DNA from: Bacteroidota bacterium
Lineage (GTDB): Bacteria; Bacteroidota; Bacteroidia; B-17B0; Aurantibacillaceae
Direction: 5' to 3'
Assembly (NCBI GenBank): GCA_020162035.1
Contig: JAIUNM010000007.1
Span: 62,001 to 126,000, forward strand
Length of the DNA stretch: 64,000 nucleotides
Position 1 is the first letter of the stretch, and each line of letters opens with the position of its first letter. The notes under the pieces are model-generated. The model saw only the letters and a list, made by a program, of their open reading frames with translations, was not told the origin of the DNA and made no database searches. Shown here piece by piece: positions 17,412 to 26,057 of this stretch. Made by a program: the position numbers and the translations under genes.

Positions 17412-20400
17412 ATGAGAAAAATTTATCAATTTATAATTTTAAGTTTTTTAATTGTTTCAGGCATTAAAGCTCAAATAGTTTTTAGCGAAAATTTTAATTC
17501 AACTGTACCAACGGGTTTACCAACTGGTTGGGGGCAATTAAACTCAGAATGGTTAACAGATGCTAGTGATTGTTGCTCAGGAACAATACCTGTTTGTACT
17601 ATTTTTGGCACAAGTGGTGGTAATGTGTTAGCATTTGGCGATGGATCATCTAATCCAGAAGAAAGAGTTACAACCTCAGCATTTTCAACTACTGGCGTAA
17701 GTTCAATGACTTTAACTTGGAACGGAATACGTTTTGATGGAACTAGCCCTGCAGTTACTTTGTCAATCTCTGATGATAACTTTGCTACAAGTTCAACTAT
17801 TCCTTACACAAATGTTGGTGGTACAAATACTTGGGGTACAATTTCTGTTGCTATACCCGTAACTTTTGAAAACAAAGCAAGTGTTAAGTTAAGATGGACA
17901 TACGTTGGCGGGTCAACTTTTTCATACGCTGGTTACGATGATATTGTTGTTACAGGTGTATTCTCTCCAGTATTTTTTTATAATGGCACAGGCCCTGTTG
18001 ATGCACTTTCATCTTGGGGAACTAATACAAATGGTTCTGGTTCTAACCCAGCAAATTTTACATCAAATGGTCAAACTTTTAATTTAATAAATGCTACCTC
18101 TGTAAACTTTAACAATATGGTTGGAAGTAGTTGGACATTAGGTGGCACAGGAAGTAAATTAACAATTGGTACAGGAACAAGTGCAATAAATGTAACAATA
18201 CCTACAACTAATACTTTTATAACTACTGGTTCTGCAAGTTTAGCACTTTCAAATCAAGCAACTTTAACTTTACAAAATACTAATTTCCCAACAAGCAGGT
18301 TACAATATTCTACAGGTAGTACGGTAGTTTATGCTCAAAGTGGTGGTACAGTTACTATTCCTGGTACACCACATCACAATATAGTATTAAATGGTGGTGG
18401 TGTTCGTCAAACTTCTGGTGTATTAACAATTAATGGTAACTTAGCAATTAACTCATCAAATTTACAATTAAGCGGTAGCCCATTAGGCAATTTAATTTTA
18501 AATGGTAATTTAACTGGCTCTGGTTTAATATTAACAGGAAACTCAAGAATTTCAATTAATGGAACTGGTGCTTTAGGTACATTAAATTTTGGTACCGGTA
18601 CTTCTACACTATCTATTAACAGATTAGATTTAAATAGGACATCTAGTGGAAATATTACATTAGGCACTAATTTAACAATTACTGGGGTTAGTTCTTTAAC
18701 AAATGGAGATATAAACTTAAATGGTAATAAACTTTCAATGAATGGAGCAATTACATTCCCTGCATCTGCTGCAAATGGAGTTTTTGTTGGTTCTACAACT
18801 TCGTCATTAGAAATTGGGGGTTCAGGCACAATTACTAACAATCTATTATTAAGCCAATCAAGCTCATCTACAAAAGCAATAAAAGAAATAATTTTAAATA
18901 GAAGCGGTGCAAATTTAACACTTGGCAATGCTGTTGAAGCATGGGGTTCTATTACACCAACTGTTGGTACTATTATTACTGGTGGTAATTTAACTTTAAA
19001 AGCAGATGGTTCAAATAAAGGAAGAATAGGGCAAATTGGATCTTCGGGTGCATTATCAGGTAATGTTACTGTTGAAGTATTTAAACCTGCAGGTGTAACT
19101 GGTTGGGTTAACTTATGTTCTGGTGGTGTAGTTGGAAATAATATGGGCTCATGGAACTCTAGCTTTGCAATTACATGTTCTGTTTGCCCTGATGGTTGGT
19201 CAGTTGGAAGTAATACTTTTACCTCATTATACGAATATGACGAAACAGCAGCTACTGGTAATGCTGCAGACCCTTTACATTATATCGAATTAGGCGTAAC
19301 ACCAACTTCTAAACCGTTAGATTCTAAAACAGGATATTGGGTTTATTTAGGAAATGGTTTCCCTAACACAAGTGCAATAACTATTCCTTTAACAGGAAAC
19401 GTAAACACTGGTGCATTAACTAGTATTCCTTTATCTTTAACTGGTGGAGCAAGTTCAGAAAATGGATGGAACCTAATTGCTAACCCATACCCATCTCCAA
19501 TTGTAGCGAACCAAATTACTGGTACTAATTTTAATTCCGCAACAATGATTGGTTACGACCCTGATACAGATAGTAACGTACCCTTTACAGGTAGTGCAAT
19601 TATCCCTATGGGGCAAGCATTTATGGTACAAGGTATTTCTGGTGGCGCAAACTTAACCCCACAAGAATCGTGGAAAGCTGCAACAGCAGATAATTCTTCA
19701 ATTTTAAAATTAGCAAGCACCTCAAGCAATTATTATTACGATGATTTTTTAATTGATGTTACAAGTAATATTGTGCCTAGAAATTTCTTTACACAGGCTT
19801 ACTTTGCATTTGGTAATTCTTATACAAACGGTTATGACATTGGCGAGTGTCCTTCATTCCCTGGTCAAGAAACTACAACACCACGTTTTTATGCAAAAAC
19901 AAGTGGTATGAATTTATTAAGAACTACTTTACCTAACTTAAACGGTAGTGTTACAATACCATTAATTTTAGAAACAGGTTTTGCAGGATTATATACATTT
20001 AATCCTGTTAACTTAAATCATTTACCTGCTGGTGCTTGTGTTACTTTACACGACATAGTAAACAATGTAAATCACAATTTAAAAACTGGTTCATACATTG
20101 CTAACATTGCAGCAAATGCTACAACCCCACAATTTGAATTAATAATAACTGTTAATCAAACAAATTTAACTTCATCTTACGTTGACCCAACTTGTACTAA
20201 ATTAGCAAACGGTAACATTACTGCAAATGCACAAGGCACAGGCCCATGGAACTACACATGGAAAGATGAAAACTTTAATATAATTAAAACAACATCTAAC
20301 TCAACAAATTCAACTGATGTGTTAACTAATGTTGCAGTAGGTAAATATTTAGTTGATATTAGTAAAACAGGTACTTGTGATAATGCACAAAAATCTTTTG

Positions 20401-20954
20401 TTTTAAATTCTATTACACCTTTACCTGTTGCAATGATGACAGCAAACACAACAACTGCTATTGCAGGAAATAATGTTCCAGTTACTTTTTATAACCAATC
20501 AACAAATGCTATCGGTTACGAATGGAGTGTAAATGATGGAAGTAATCCTGTAAATTCATACAACACAACTCATTTATTTAATGATGAAGGTTTTTATACA
20601 GTTACTTTAAAAGCCTATAACGGTGCTTGTTTAGATACAGCTTTTGCAACACAAAATATAATTGTATATGAACAAACAAGTAGCCCTGTTGGTATTGCTA
20701 ATGTTGAAAAGGCAGAGAATAACTACTTTTTTAGCAAAGACGAAAAAGGTTTATTTGTAATGTTTAAATACGATGAATTTAAAGATGTTGAATTTCAAGT
20801 AAGTAATATTTTAGGGCAAGTATTAATACCAAATCAAATTCTTTCTGTATCTACATCTAAACATTACTACAAAGTACCAGATGGCGAACAAATAATTTTA
20901 GTAACCATAAAAGAAAATGGTATTCCTAAAACAAATAAAGTTTTAAATAAATAA
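17412..20954 (+). CDS. large adhesin-like secreted protein with PKD domain and T9SS type A signal
   Basis: About 1180 residues, starting at ATG 17412 (a GTG six bases earlier adds nothing). A signal peptide (ending SGIKAQ) is followed by a MAM/jellyroll-like domain (VFSENFNSTVPTGLPTGW, with CC and C pairs), then a long Thr/Ser/Asn/Gly-rich stretch of beta-helix-like repeats (about 180-560; recurrent LTGN, LNGN and ITLGTNL phrases). A further module (about 560-800) includes NGWNLIANPYPSP, then a PKD domain (about 1000-1090, YEWSVNDGSNP...FNDEGFYTVTLKAYNG) and a C-terminal sorting domain (FQVSNILGQVLIP). It is most likely a cell-surface adhesin or gliding-related protein. A terminator follows directly. 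Confidence 0.85.
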   Translation: MRKIYQFIILSFLIVSGIKAQIVFSENFNSTVPTGLPTGWGQLNSEWLTDASDCCSGTIPVCTIFGTSGGNVLAFGDGSSNPEERVTTSAFSTTGVSSMTLTWNGIRFDGTSPAVTLSISDDNFATSSTIPYTNVGGTNTWGTISVAIPVTFENKASVKLRWTYVGGSTFSYAGYDDIVVTGVFSPVFFYNGTGPVDALSSWGTNTNGSGSNPANFTSNGQTFNLINATSVNFNNMVGSSWTLGGTGSKLTIGTGTSAINVTIPTTNTFITTGSASLALSNQATLTLQNTNFPTSRLQYSTGSTVVYAQSGGTVTIPGTPHHNIVLNGGGVRQTSGVLTINGNLAINSSNLQLSGSPLGNLILNGNLTGSGLILTGNSRISINGTGALGTLNFGTGTSTLSINRLDLNRTSSGNITLGTNLTITGVSSLTNGDINLNGNKLSMNGAITFPASAANGVFVGSTTSSLEIGGSGTITNNLLLSQSSSSTKAIKEIILNRSGANLTLGNAVEAWGSITPTVGTIITGGNLTLKADGSNKGRIGQIGSSGALSGNVTVEVFKPAGVTGWVNLCSGGVVGNNMGSWNSSFAITCSVCPDGWSVGSNTFTSLYEYDETAATGNAADPLHYIELGVTPTSKPLDSKTGYWVYLGNGFPNTSAITIPLTGNVNTGALTSIPLSLTGGASSENGWNLIANPYPSPIVANQITGTNFNSATMIGYDPDTDSNVPFTGSAIIPMGQAFMVQGISGGANLTPQESWKAATADNSSILKLASTSSNYYYDDFLIDVTSNIVPRNFFTQAYFAFGNSYTNGYDIGECPSFPGQETTTPRFYAKTSGMNLLRTTLPNLNGSVTIPLILETGFAGLYTFNPVNLNHLPAGACVTLHDIVNNVNHNLKTGSYIANIAANATTPQFELIITVNQTNLTSSYVDPTCTKLANGNITANAQGTGPWNYTWKDENFNIIKTTSNSTNSTDVLTNVAVGKYLVDISKTGTCDNAQKSFVLNSITPLPVAMMTANTTTAIAGNNVPVTFYNQSTNAIGYEWSVNDGSNPVNSYNTTHLFNDEGFYTVTLKAYNGACLDTAFATQNIIVYEQTSSPVGIANVEKAENNYFFSKDEKGLFVMFKYDEFKDVEFQVSNILGQVLIPNQILSVSTSKHYYKVPDGEQIILVTIKENGIPKTNKVLNK

Positions 20955-20972
20955 TTTAAATTAATGTAAACT

Positions 20973-21005
20973 AAACCTCGCTTAAATTTAAGCGAGGTTT
21001 TTTAT
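20973..21005 (+). terminator. rho-independent terminator after the adhesin gene
   Basis: A perfect inverted repeat of 14 bases per arm (AAACCTCGCTTAAA and its complement, 20973-21000) with a GC-containing stem is followed by a T-rich run. It sits 19 bases after the adhesin stop and just before the queG frame. Confidence 0.85.
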
Positions 21006-21007
21006 TT

Positions 21008-21949
21008 ATGTACTTTTGCACAATAGAATCAAAAACAAAATATGCACAATTAACCAAAGAACTTGCTAAAAAATTTGGCTTTAGTTTTTGTGGTATTAGT
21101 AAAGCAGAGTTTTTAGAAGATGAAGCTCATCGCTTAGAAAATTGGTTAAAGCAAAATAGAAATGGCGAAATGGCCTACATGGAAAATTATTTTGATAAAC
21201 GTTTAGATCCATCTATTTTAGTACCAGGAGCAAAATCTGTAGTTTCTTTACTTTATAATTATTACCCAAACCAACAGCAGCAAAACAACAATTATAAAAT
21301 TAGTAAATATGCTTATGGTAACGATTACCACGATATTATTAAAGAAATTTTAAATAATTTTTTACAAGAATTAAAACAACAAATTGGTGATATAAACGGG
21401 CGAGCTTTTGTTGATAGTGCGCCTGTTTTAGAAAAAGCATGGGCAAAAAAAAGTGGTTTAGGTTGGATAGGAAAAAATAGTAATTTAATTACAAAACAAA
21501 ATGGTTCGTTTTATTTTATTTCGGAGCTCATAATTGATGTAGAAATGGCAACAGATAACGCAATTGCAGACTTTTGCGGAACCTGCACAAAATGTATTGA
21601 TGCTTGCCCAACTGAGGCCATTGTTGAACCTTATGTGGTTGATGGCAGCAAATGCATTAGTTATTTAACTATAGAATTAAAAAACGAAATACCAAACACT
21701 TTTAAAAATAAAATGGACAATTGGGTTTTTGGCTGCGATATTTGCCAAGACGTTTGCCCATGGAACAGATTTAGCGAAGAGCATAAACAACCGCTATTTA
21801 ACGATTTAACTTCAAAATTAAATTTAAATAACGAGGAGTGGGAAAATTTAAACGAAGAAAGTTTTAAAATACTTTTTAAAAATTCGCCCATTAAACGTAC
21901 TAAATACAAAGGCTTAAAAAGAAACGTAAGTTTTATTAAATTAAAATAG
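21008..21949 (+). CDS. queG: epoxyqueuosine reductase
   Basis: Cobalamin-dependent enzyme for the last step of queuosine synthesis in tRNA. The 313-residue protein has the N-terminal DUF1730-type domain ([24 protein letters not shown]) and a dicluster ferredoxin region with [16 protein letters not shown] and [13 protein letters not shown], giving eight cluster cysteines. [24 protein letters not shown] is a hallmark of the family. The C-terminal HEAT repeats of some homologues are absent, as is normal in this phylum. A promoter-like TACTTTTG box lies inside the first codons of this frame, so translation may start slightly downstream at a non-ATG codon; homology only needs to begin near residue 11. 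Confidence 0.95.
   Translation: MYFCTIESKTKYAQLTKELAKKFGFSFCGISKAEFLEDEAHRLENWLKQNRNGEMAYMENYFDKRLDPSILVPGAKSVVSLLYNYYPNQQQQNNNYKISKYAYGNDYHDIIKEILNNFLQELKQQIGDINGRAFVDSAPVLEKAWAKKSGLGWIGKNSNLITKQNGSFYFISELIIDVEMATDNAIADFCGTCTKCIDACPTEAIVEPYVVDGSKCISYLTIELKNEIPNTFKNKMDNWVFGCDICQDVCPWNRFSEEHKQPLFNDLTSKLNLNNEEWENLNEESFKILFKNSPIKRTKYKGLKRNVSFIKLK
21011..21018 (+). promoter_or_regulatory. candidate Bacteroidota -7 promoter box overlapping the queG start
   Basis: TACTTTTG matches TAnnTTTG and is followed by CAC, a frequent continuation in Bacteroidota promoters. It begins three bases after the first ATG of queG. No TTG at -33 spacing is seen, because the terminator occupies that position. Confidence 0.4.
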
Positions 21950-21954
21950 TGTTG

Positions 21955-22305
21955 TTATATATGCATACTAGCTTTTTTAGCTAATAATTCTTCTTCAGTT
22001 TCTACAAAATCTTCGTCTTTTATACAACAATCAACCGGGCAAACTGCAGCACATTGAGGTTCGTCATGAAAACCTTTACATTCGGTACACTTATCTGTTA
22101 CTATAAAATACACATCCATACTTTTTGGAACTTGTGGGTCGTTGGCATCAGCCTCTAATCCTGTATTTAAACCTTTATAAGTTCCTGTTATTCCAGTTCC
22201 ATCTGCAAAACGCCATTCAGCTCCTCCTTCATAAATTGCATTATTTGGGCATTCGGGTTCACAAGCTCCACAATTAATACATTCATCAGTAATTTTTATT
22301 GCCAT
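21955..22305 (-). CDS. dicluster 4Fe-4S ferredoxin
   Basis: A 116-residue soluble electron carrier with two four-cysteine cluster motifs: [14 protein letters not shown] near the N-terminus and [20 protein letters not shown] near residues 73-92. The roughly 45-residue insert between them is characteristic of a ferredoxin found across the Bacteroidota. It diverges from the acyl-CoA reductase gene at 22351; the pair is commonly adjacent in this phylum, which suggests electron transfer in the same pathway (family knowledge plus inference). It is convergent with queG, with five bases between stops. Confidence 0.92.
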   Translation of the reverse strand: MAIKITDECINCGACEPECPNNAIYEGGAEWRFADGTGITGTYKGLNTGLEADANDPQVPKSMDVYFIVTDKCTECKGFHDEPQCAAVCPVDCCIKDEDFVETEEELLAKKASMHI

Positions 22306-22330
22306 TTTAAGCTATTCAATTAATTTTGTG

Positions 22331-22338
22331 CAAATATA
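22331..22338 (-). promoter_or_regulatory. Bacteroidota -7 promoter box for the ferredoxin gene
   Basis: On the minus strand the sequence reads TATATTTG followed by CAC, a full match to TAnnTTTG, 26 bases upstream of the ferredoxin ATG. No convincing -33 TTG is visible, because the divergent coding region begins there. Confidence 0.55.
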
Positions 22339-22350
22339 CAAGCAATTTTC

Positions 22351-23370
22351 ATGAATTTAAAAGAAAGAACTAATGCTCTAATTAAAGTAGGTAACTTTAT
22401 TAACAGATTTTTACAAAATTCTCCTAAATCTGATGAAAATCAGTTACACATAGGGTTAAGTCAGCTAATTAATACAGCTTATTTACAAAATAATTGGTTT
22501 ACAGATGTTAATATTAAACAATCGTTAAATGGAATTGCATCATTTTTAAATGAAGATACATTACACTTAATTGCGCAAGAAAACTTAAACAGTAAAAAAG
22601 TTTTAATAATGTGTGCCGGAAATATTCCAATGGTTGCGTTTCATGATATTTTATGTGTTTTAGTAAGTAACCACATGCCTATTATTAAATTATCAAGCGA
22701 TGACAATGTATTAATTCCATTTATATTAAAACTACTTTGTCATTACGAACCTAAATTTGAAAATAAAATTTATTTTGCAGAAGGTATAACTAAAAATTTT
22801 GATGCTGTTATAGCTACAGGTAGTAACAACTCCGCTATGTATTTTGAAAAATACTTTGGCAAACACCCAAATATTATTAGAAAAAACAGAACATCAATTG
22901 CTGTTTTAAATGGAAATGAAAGTTCAATTGATTTACAAAATTTAGGTAAAGATATTTTTACTTATTTTGGACTTGGTTGCCGAAATGTAACCCAGCTTTT
23001 AGTTCCAAACAATTACGATTTTAAGCTGTTTTTTGAATCGATTATTGGTTATAACGAAGTTGTAAATAATAAAAAATATGCTAATAATTACGATTACCAT
23101 AAAGCTATTTATTTATTAGAAAATCATAAATTTTTAGATAATAATTTTTTAATGGTTAAAGAAAACGATATTATGTTTGCCCCTGTTGGTACAATTCATT
23201 TTAAAAAATATAATTCAATCCAAGATGCTGAAACGTATTTAAAAGCTAACCAAAAAAACATACAATGTATTGTTGGTAATAAATATATTGAATTTGGACA
23301 AAGTCAAAAACCAAAAATAACAGATTATGCAGATAACGTAAACACAATGGAATTTTTATTATCTTTATAA
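22351..23370 (+). CDS. acyl-CoA reductase (LuxC-like)
   Basis: A 339-residue protein of the aldehyde-dehydrogenase superfamily, LuxC-like branch, that reduces acyl-CoA or acyl groups to aldehydes. Visible landmarks are VLIMCAGNIPMVAFHDILCV (cofactor region), KLSSDDNVLIPF, AVIATGSNNSAMYFEKYFG and the catalytic-cysteine loop YFGLGCRNVTQLLVP (Cys about 211). It is shorter than LuxC of luminous bacteria, but this length is usual in Bacteroidota. It diverges from the dicluster ferredoxin gene. The lipid product is unknown. Confidence 0.85.
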   Translation: MNLKERTNALIKVGNFINRFLQNSPKSDENQLHIGLSQLINTAYLQNNWFTDVNIKQSLNGIASFLNEDTLHLIAQENLNSKKVLIMCAGNIPMVAFHDILCVLVSNHMPIIKLSSDDNVLIPFILKLLCHYEPKFENKIYFAEGITKNFDAVIATGSNNSAMYFEKYFGKHPNIIRKNRTSIAVLNGNESSIDLQNLGKDIFTYFGLGCRNVTQLLVPNNYDFKLFFESIIGYNEVVNNKKYANNYDYHKAIYLLENHKFLDNNFLMVKENDIMFAPVGTIHFKKYNSIQDAETYLKANQKNIQCIVGNKYIEFGQSQKPKITDYADNVNTMEFLLSL

Positions 23371-23406
23371 ATTAGTAAATTTTATGTATTTTAGGCTTGT
23401 AAAAAA

Positions 23407-24240
23407 TTGAAACTAAAACTTATTACATATTTAATATTTGCTGTTGCAACAATTTCGGCACAAGTGCCCACGGCTACAATTGGTGCGTTAAGTAACACCA
23501 TTTGTACGGAGAGAACGATAACGTTTACAAGCTCGGTAAATAATGCGCCTACAACTTACTCTTGGTCTGTTATTCCTGCTAATGCAGTAAACTTTATTGG
23601 TTCGGTGAGCGATACAAGTGTTAGTTTACAATTTACAAAACCTGGCACAGCAATAATTACACTTTTAGTTGCAAACTCAAGTTCATTTAGTGCAACATCG
23701 CAAACATTAATTGCTACAAAATCTGCAAAATCATCTTTTAATGCAAGTTTAACAACCGTTGGTTTTCCTACAGAATTAACCTTAACTAATTTTAGCAGCA
23801 ACCAAACAAGTGTAGAGTGGTTGTTTAATAATTTTGCACCAGACAATAGTTTAAATACAACTAAAACCTATACTGTTGGCGGTGCTTATAGTACAACATT
23901 AGTTGCACTTGGTAATTTTGGCTGTAATGATACCAGCTCGTACAGTTTTGTAATTGATGATTTTAGTAGTGTAGTTTTACCAAATATTTTTACACCAAAT
24001 GAAGATGGTGCCAATGATGTTTATAAGCCAATATTAAAAGGTATTAAAGATATTGATGTAACAATTTATAATCGTTACGGTACTTTAATACACAATTGGA
24101 ATAGAGTTGGTGGTAAATGGGATGGATACACAACTAGCGGTGTTAAATGTAGTGCCGGAACTTATTTTGTTATATTAACCGCAACTGGTTTTGATGGCAA
24201 AAAATACAACATGAAAAATACGATTGCTTTAATTGAGTAA
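23407..24240 (+). CDS. secreted PKD/Ig-like protein with gliding-associated C-terminal (T9SS type B) domain
   Basis: A 277-residue exported protein whose TTG start begins a signal peptide (KLKLITYLIFAVATISAQ). Two PKD/Ig-like beta domains follow (ICTERTITFTSS...YSWSVIP and TELTLTNFSSNQTSVEWLF). The last 85 residues, LPNIFTPNEDGANDVYKP ... VTIYNRYGTLIHNW ... CSAGTYFVIL, are a CHU_C domain, used as a type B T9SS signal. It is a small surface or extracellular protein of unknown binding role. It is convergent with hemH, with eight bases between them. Confidence 0.87.
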   Translation: MKLKLITYLIFAVATISAQVPTATIGALSNTICTERTITFTSSVNNAPTTYSWSVIPANAVNFIGSVSDTSVSLQFTKPGTAIITLLVANSSSFSATSQTLIATKSAKSSFNASLTTVGFPTELTLTNFSSNQTSVEWLFNNFAPDNSLNTTKTYTVGGAYSTTLVALGNFGCNDTSSYSFVIDDFSSVVLPNIFTPNEDGANDVYKPILKGIKDIDVTIYNRYGTLIHNWNRVGGKWDGYTTSGVKCSAGTYFVILTATGFDGKKYNMKNTIALIE

Positions 24241-24248
24241 TAAAATTT

Positions 24249-25262
24249 TTAGTCCAATACAATTTCTTTAACTGCATTAACCCAAACATCATTATCGTTT
24301 AAACTATTAACTAGAGTAATTTGTTGGCCTCCATGTTTTTTAAATATCTCGTTATATTCGGTTCCAATTTCATAAATGGTTTCTAAACAATCTGCCACAA
24401 AAGCCGGACTAAAAACCAATATTTTTTTATACCCTTTTTCTGCTAATTCTTGAATAACCTTATCACTATAGGGCTTAAGCCATTTATTATCTAACCTACT
24501 TTGAAACGAGGTTGTACATTTTTCTTCAGAAATGTTAAGTGCTTTAATTAATTGCCTTGTGGTTTCGAAACAATTTGCCCTATAACAATATTGATTGTTT
24601 TTAGTTATAGAATTACAACAAGCTCCTAATTGACAAGTACTACCACCATAATGTTTACTAGCTTTTAAAATTTGTCTTTCAGGTAAACCATGATAAGAAA
24701 ATAAAAAATAATCATACTCCTTTAAATTATAATTTTTTGCAACATCAACTTGGGCTTCGATAAACTTAGGGTGATTGTAAAATTTAGAAATTATATTTAT
24801 AGATGGAATTATTTCCCATTTTTTTATTTGATCAAAGACTTCTTCAATTGTAGTAGCAGTGCTAGAACTAGCATACTGTGGGTACATAGGAAGTATATGG
24901 ATTTTTTCTGGGCGATGTGTTTGTAATTGCTGTAATGCAAATTTTATACTTGGATTTTGGTAACGCATTGCAATTTCTACAACATAATTATTCCCAACAA
25001 TATTTTGTAATTTATTTTTAAATGCGTTGCTATGAATTAATAATGGCGAACCTTGTTTAGTCCATATGCGTTGATATAGTTTAGCAGATTTAAAGCTTCT
25101 AAAAGGAACAATTATAATGTTTACAAGGATAAAACGTAAAACTGGGTGAACATCAATAACGCGTTTGTCGTTTAAAAACTGAGTTAAATATTTTCCAACC
25201 ATACCAGCAGTTGGTGAATTTGGAGTACCAACATTTATTAAAAGTATAGCTTGTTTACTCAT
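24249..25262 (-). CDS. hemH: ferrochelatase
   Basis: Inserts ferrous iron into protoporphyrin IX, the last step of haem synthesis. The 337-residue protein starts with the family signature ILLINVGTPNSPTAGMVGKYL. The metal-binding and catalytic histidine is His191 in SYHGLPE and the acidic partner is Glu294 in DCLETIYEIG. A cluster of cysteines between residues 210 and 231 (TCQLGACCN...YCYRANC) lies just after the active-site helix; a cysteine-rich segment is also present in other Bacteroidota ferrochelatases as I recall them. It is 31 bases downstream of lspA and probably co-transcribed. Confidence 0.96.
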   Translation of the reverse strand: MSKQAILLINVGTPNSPTAGMVGKYLTQFLNDKRVIDVHPVLRFILVNIIIVPFRSFKSAKLYQRIWTKQGSPLLIHSNAFKNKLQNIVGNNYVVEIAMRYQNPSIKFALQQLQTHRPEKIHILPMYPQYASSSTATTIEEVFDQIKKWEIIPSINIISKFYNHPKFIEAQVDVAKNYNLKEYDYFLFSYHGLPERQILKASKHYGGSTCQLGACCNSITKNNQYCYRANCFETTRQLIKALNISEEKCTTSFQSRLDNKWLKPYSDKVIQELAEKGYKKILVFSPAFVADCLETIYEIGTEYNEIFKKHGGQQITLVNSLNDNDVWVNAVKEIVLD

Positions 25263-25293
25263 TTGTTGTATAAAAATTAAAACTACTTTTTAT

Positions 25294-25992
25294 TTAATTT
25301 TCATTTTTAACTTGTTCATTATTCAATTTATGAACTTCGTCATTTGAATTATTTGCATTGTTATTTGAAACAAATTTTTTCTGAAAAATAATTATTAAAA
25401 TTACGCCTAACGAAATTGCAACGTCTGCTATATTAAAAATTGGCCTAAAGAAAATAAAATCTTCGCCTCCCCAAATAGGTACCCAATTTGGGAAATGCCC
25501 CTCTATAATAGGAAAATAAAACATATCAACCACACAACCATGTAAAGTAGAAGTGTAACCATTGCTTGTAAAACTTGCAATGCCTTCGTAAGGCATATAA
25601 TCTTGAATGTATGGATCGAAAACTGTGCCTTTATCAAAAATTAATCCGTAAAAAATACTATCCAATATATTACCCATTGCACCAGCTAATATTAACGATA
25701 CAGAAAAAATAAATCCTTTGTGTTCGCCTTTTTTAATCATGTATCTGATATAAAATATGCCACCAAAACAAGCTAAAACTCTTAATATACTTAATGAAAG
25801 TTTACCAAAAGTGCCTCCAAATTCTAAACCCCATGCCATTCCTGGGTTTTCTGTAAAATGTAAAACGCACCAATCCCCTATTCTACCAACTTCGCCTAAT
25901 GGGTAATTTAATTTAATGAAAATTTTAATAAACTGATCGATAAACAATACAGCTAAAATTGTAAGTAATGGTATTTTAATTTTTTGAAACAT
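25294..25992 (-). CDS. lspA: lipoprotein signal peptidase (signal peptidase II)
   Basis: Cleaves the signal peptide of prolipoproteins in the inner membrane. It has four membrane segments and the catalytic aspartates in GCVVDMFYFP and FNIADVAISLG. At 232 residues it is longer than the roughly 165 typical of proteobacteria because of a periplasmic insert (about 120-155, FDKGTVFDPYIQDYMPYEG) and a hydrophilic Asn-rich tail, both usual in Bacteroidota. It lies between the DksA-like gene and hemH. A terminator hairpin that also contains a perfect -7 box separates it from the DksA-like gene, so it may have its own promoter. Confidence 0.95.
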   Translation of the reverse strand: MFQKIKIPLLTILAVLFIDQFIKIFIKLNYPLGEVGRIGDWCVLHFTENPGMAWGLEFGGTFGKLSLSILRVLACFGGIFYIRYMIKKGEHKGFIFSVSLILAGAMGNILDSIFYGLIFDKGTVFDPYIQDYMPYEGIASFTSNGYTSTLHGCVVDMFYFPIIEGHFPNWVPIWGGEDFIFFRPIFNIADVAISLGVILIIIFQKKFVSNNNANNSNDEVHKLNNEQVKNEN

Positions 25993-25997
25993 GATTA

Positions 25998-26038
25998 TAT
26001 AAAAAAGTCTATCTTTTATTTTTGCAAAGATAGACTTT
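25998..26038 (-). terminator. terminator between the DksA-like gene and lspA
   Basis: Stem AAAGTCTATCTTT (26004-26016) pairs perfectly with 26026-26038 around a nine-base loop. On the minus strand it is followed by six T, in the 65-base gap after the DksA-like gene. The upstream arm also contains the lspA -7 box. Confidence 0.7.
26025..26032 (-). promoter_or_regulatory. Bacteroidota -7 promoter box for lspA
   Basis: On the minus strand this reads TATCTTTG followed by CA, the most common form of TAnnTTTG, 32 bases upstream of the lspA ATG. It is embedded in the first arm of the terminator hairpin. No -33 TTG was seen. Confidence 0.45.
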
Positions 26039-26057
26039 AATAAAATAGAATTTATTT

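Noticed and set aside
18407..18928. 173-codon open frame on the minus strand within the adhesin gene
   Set aside because: It is antisense to a low-complexity repeat region of the large adhesin; the Pro/Val/Leu-rich translation mirrors the Asn/Thr/Gly codons of the real gene and has no start context.
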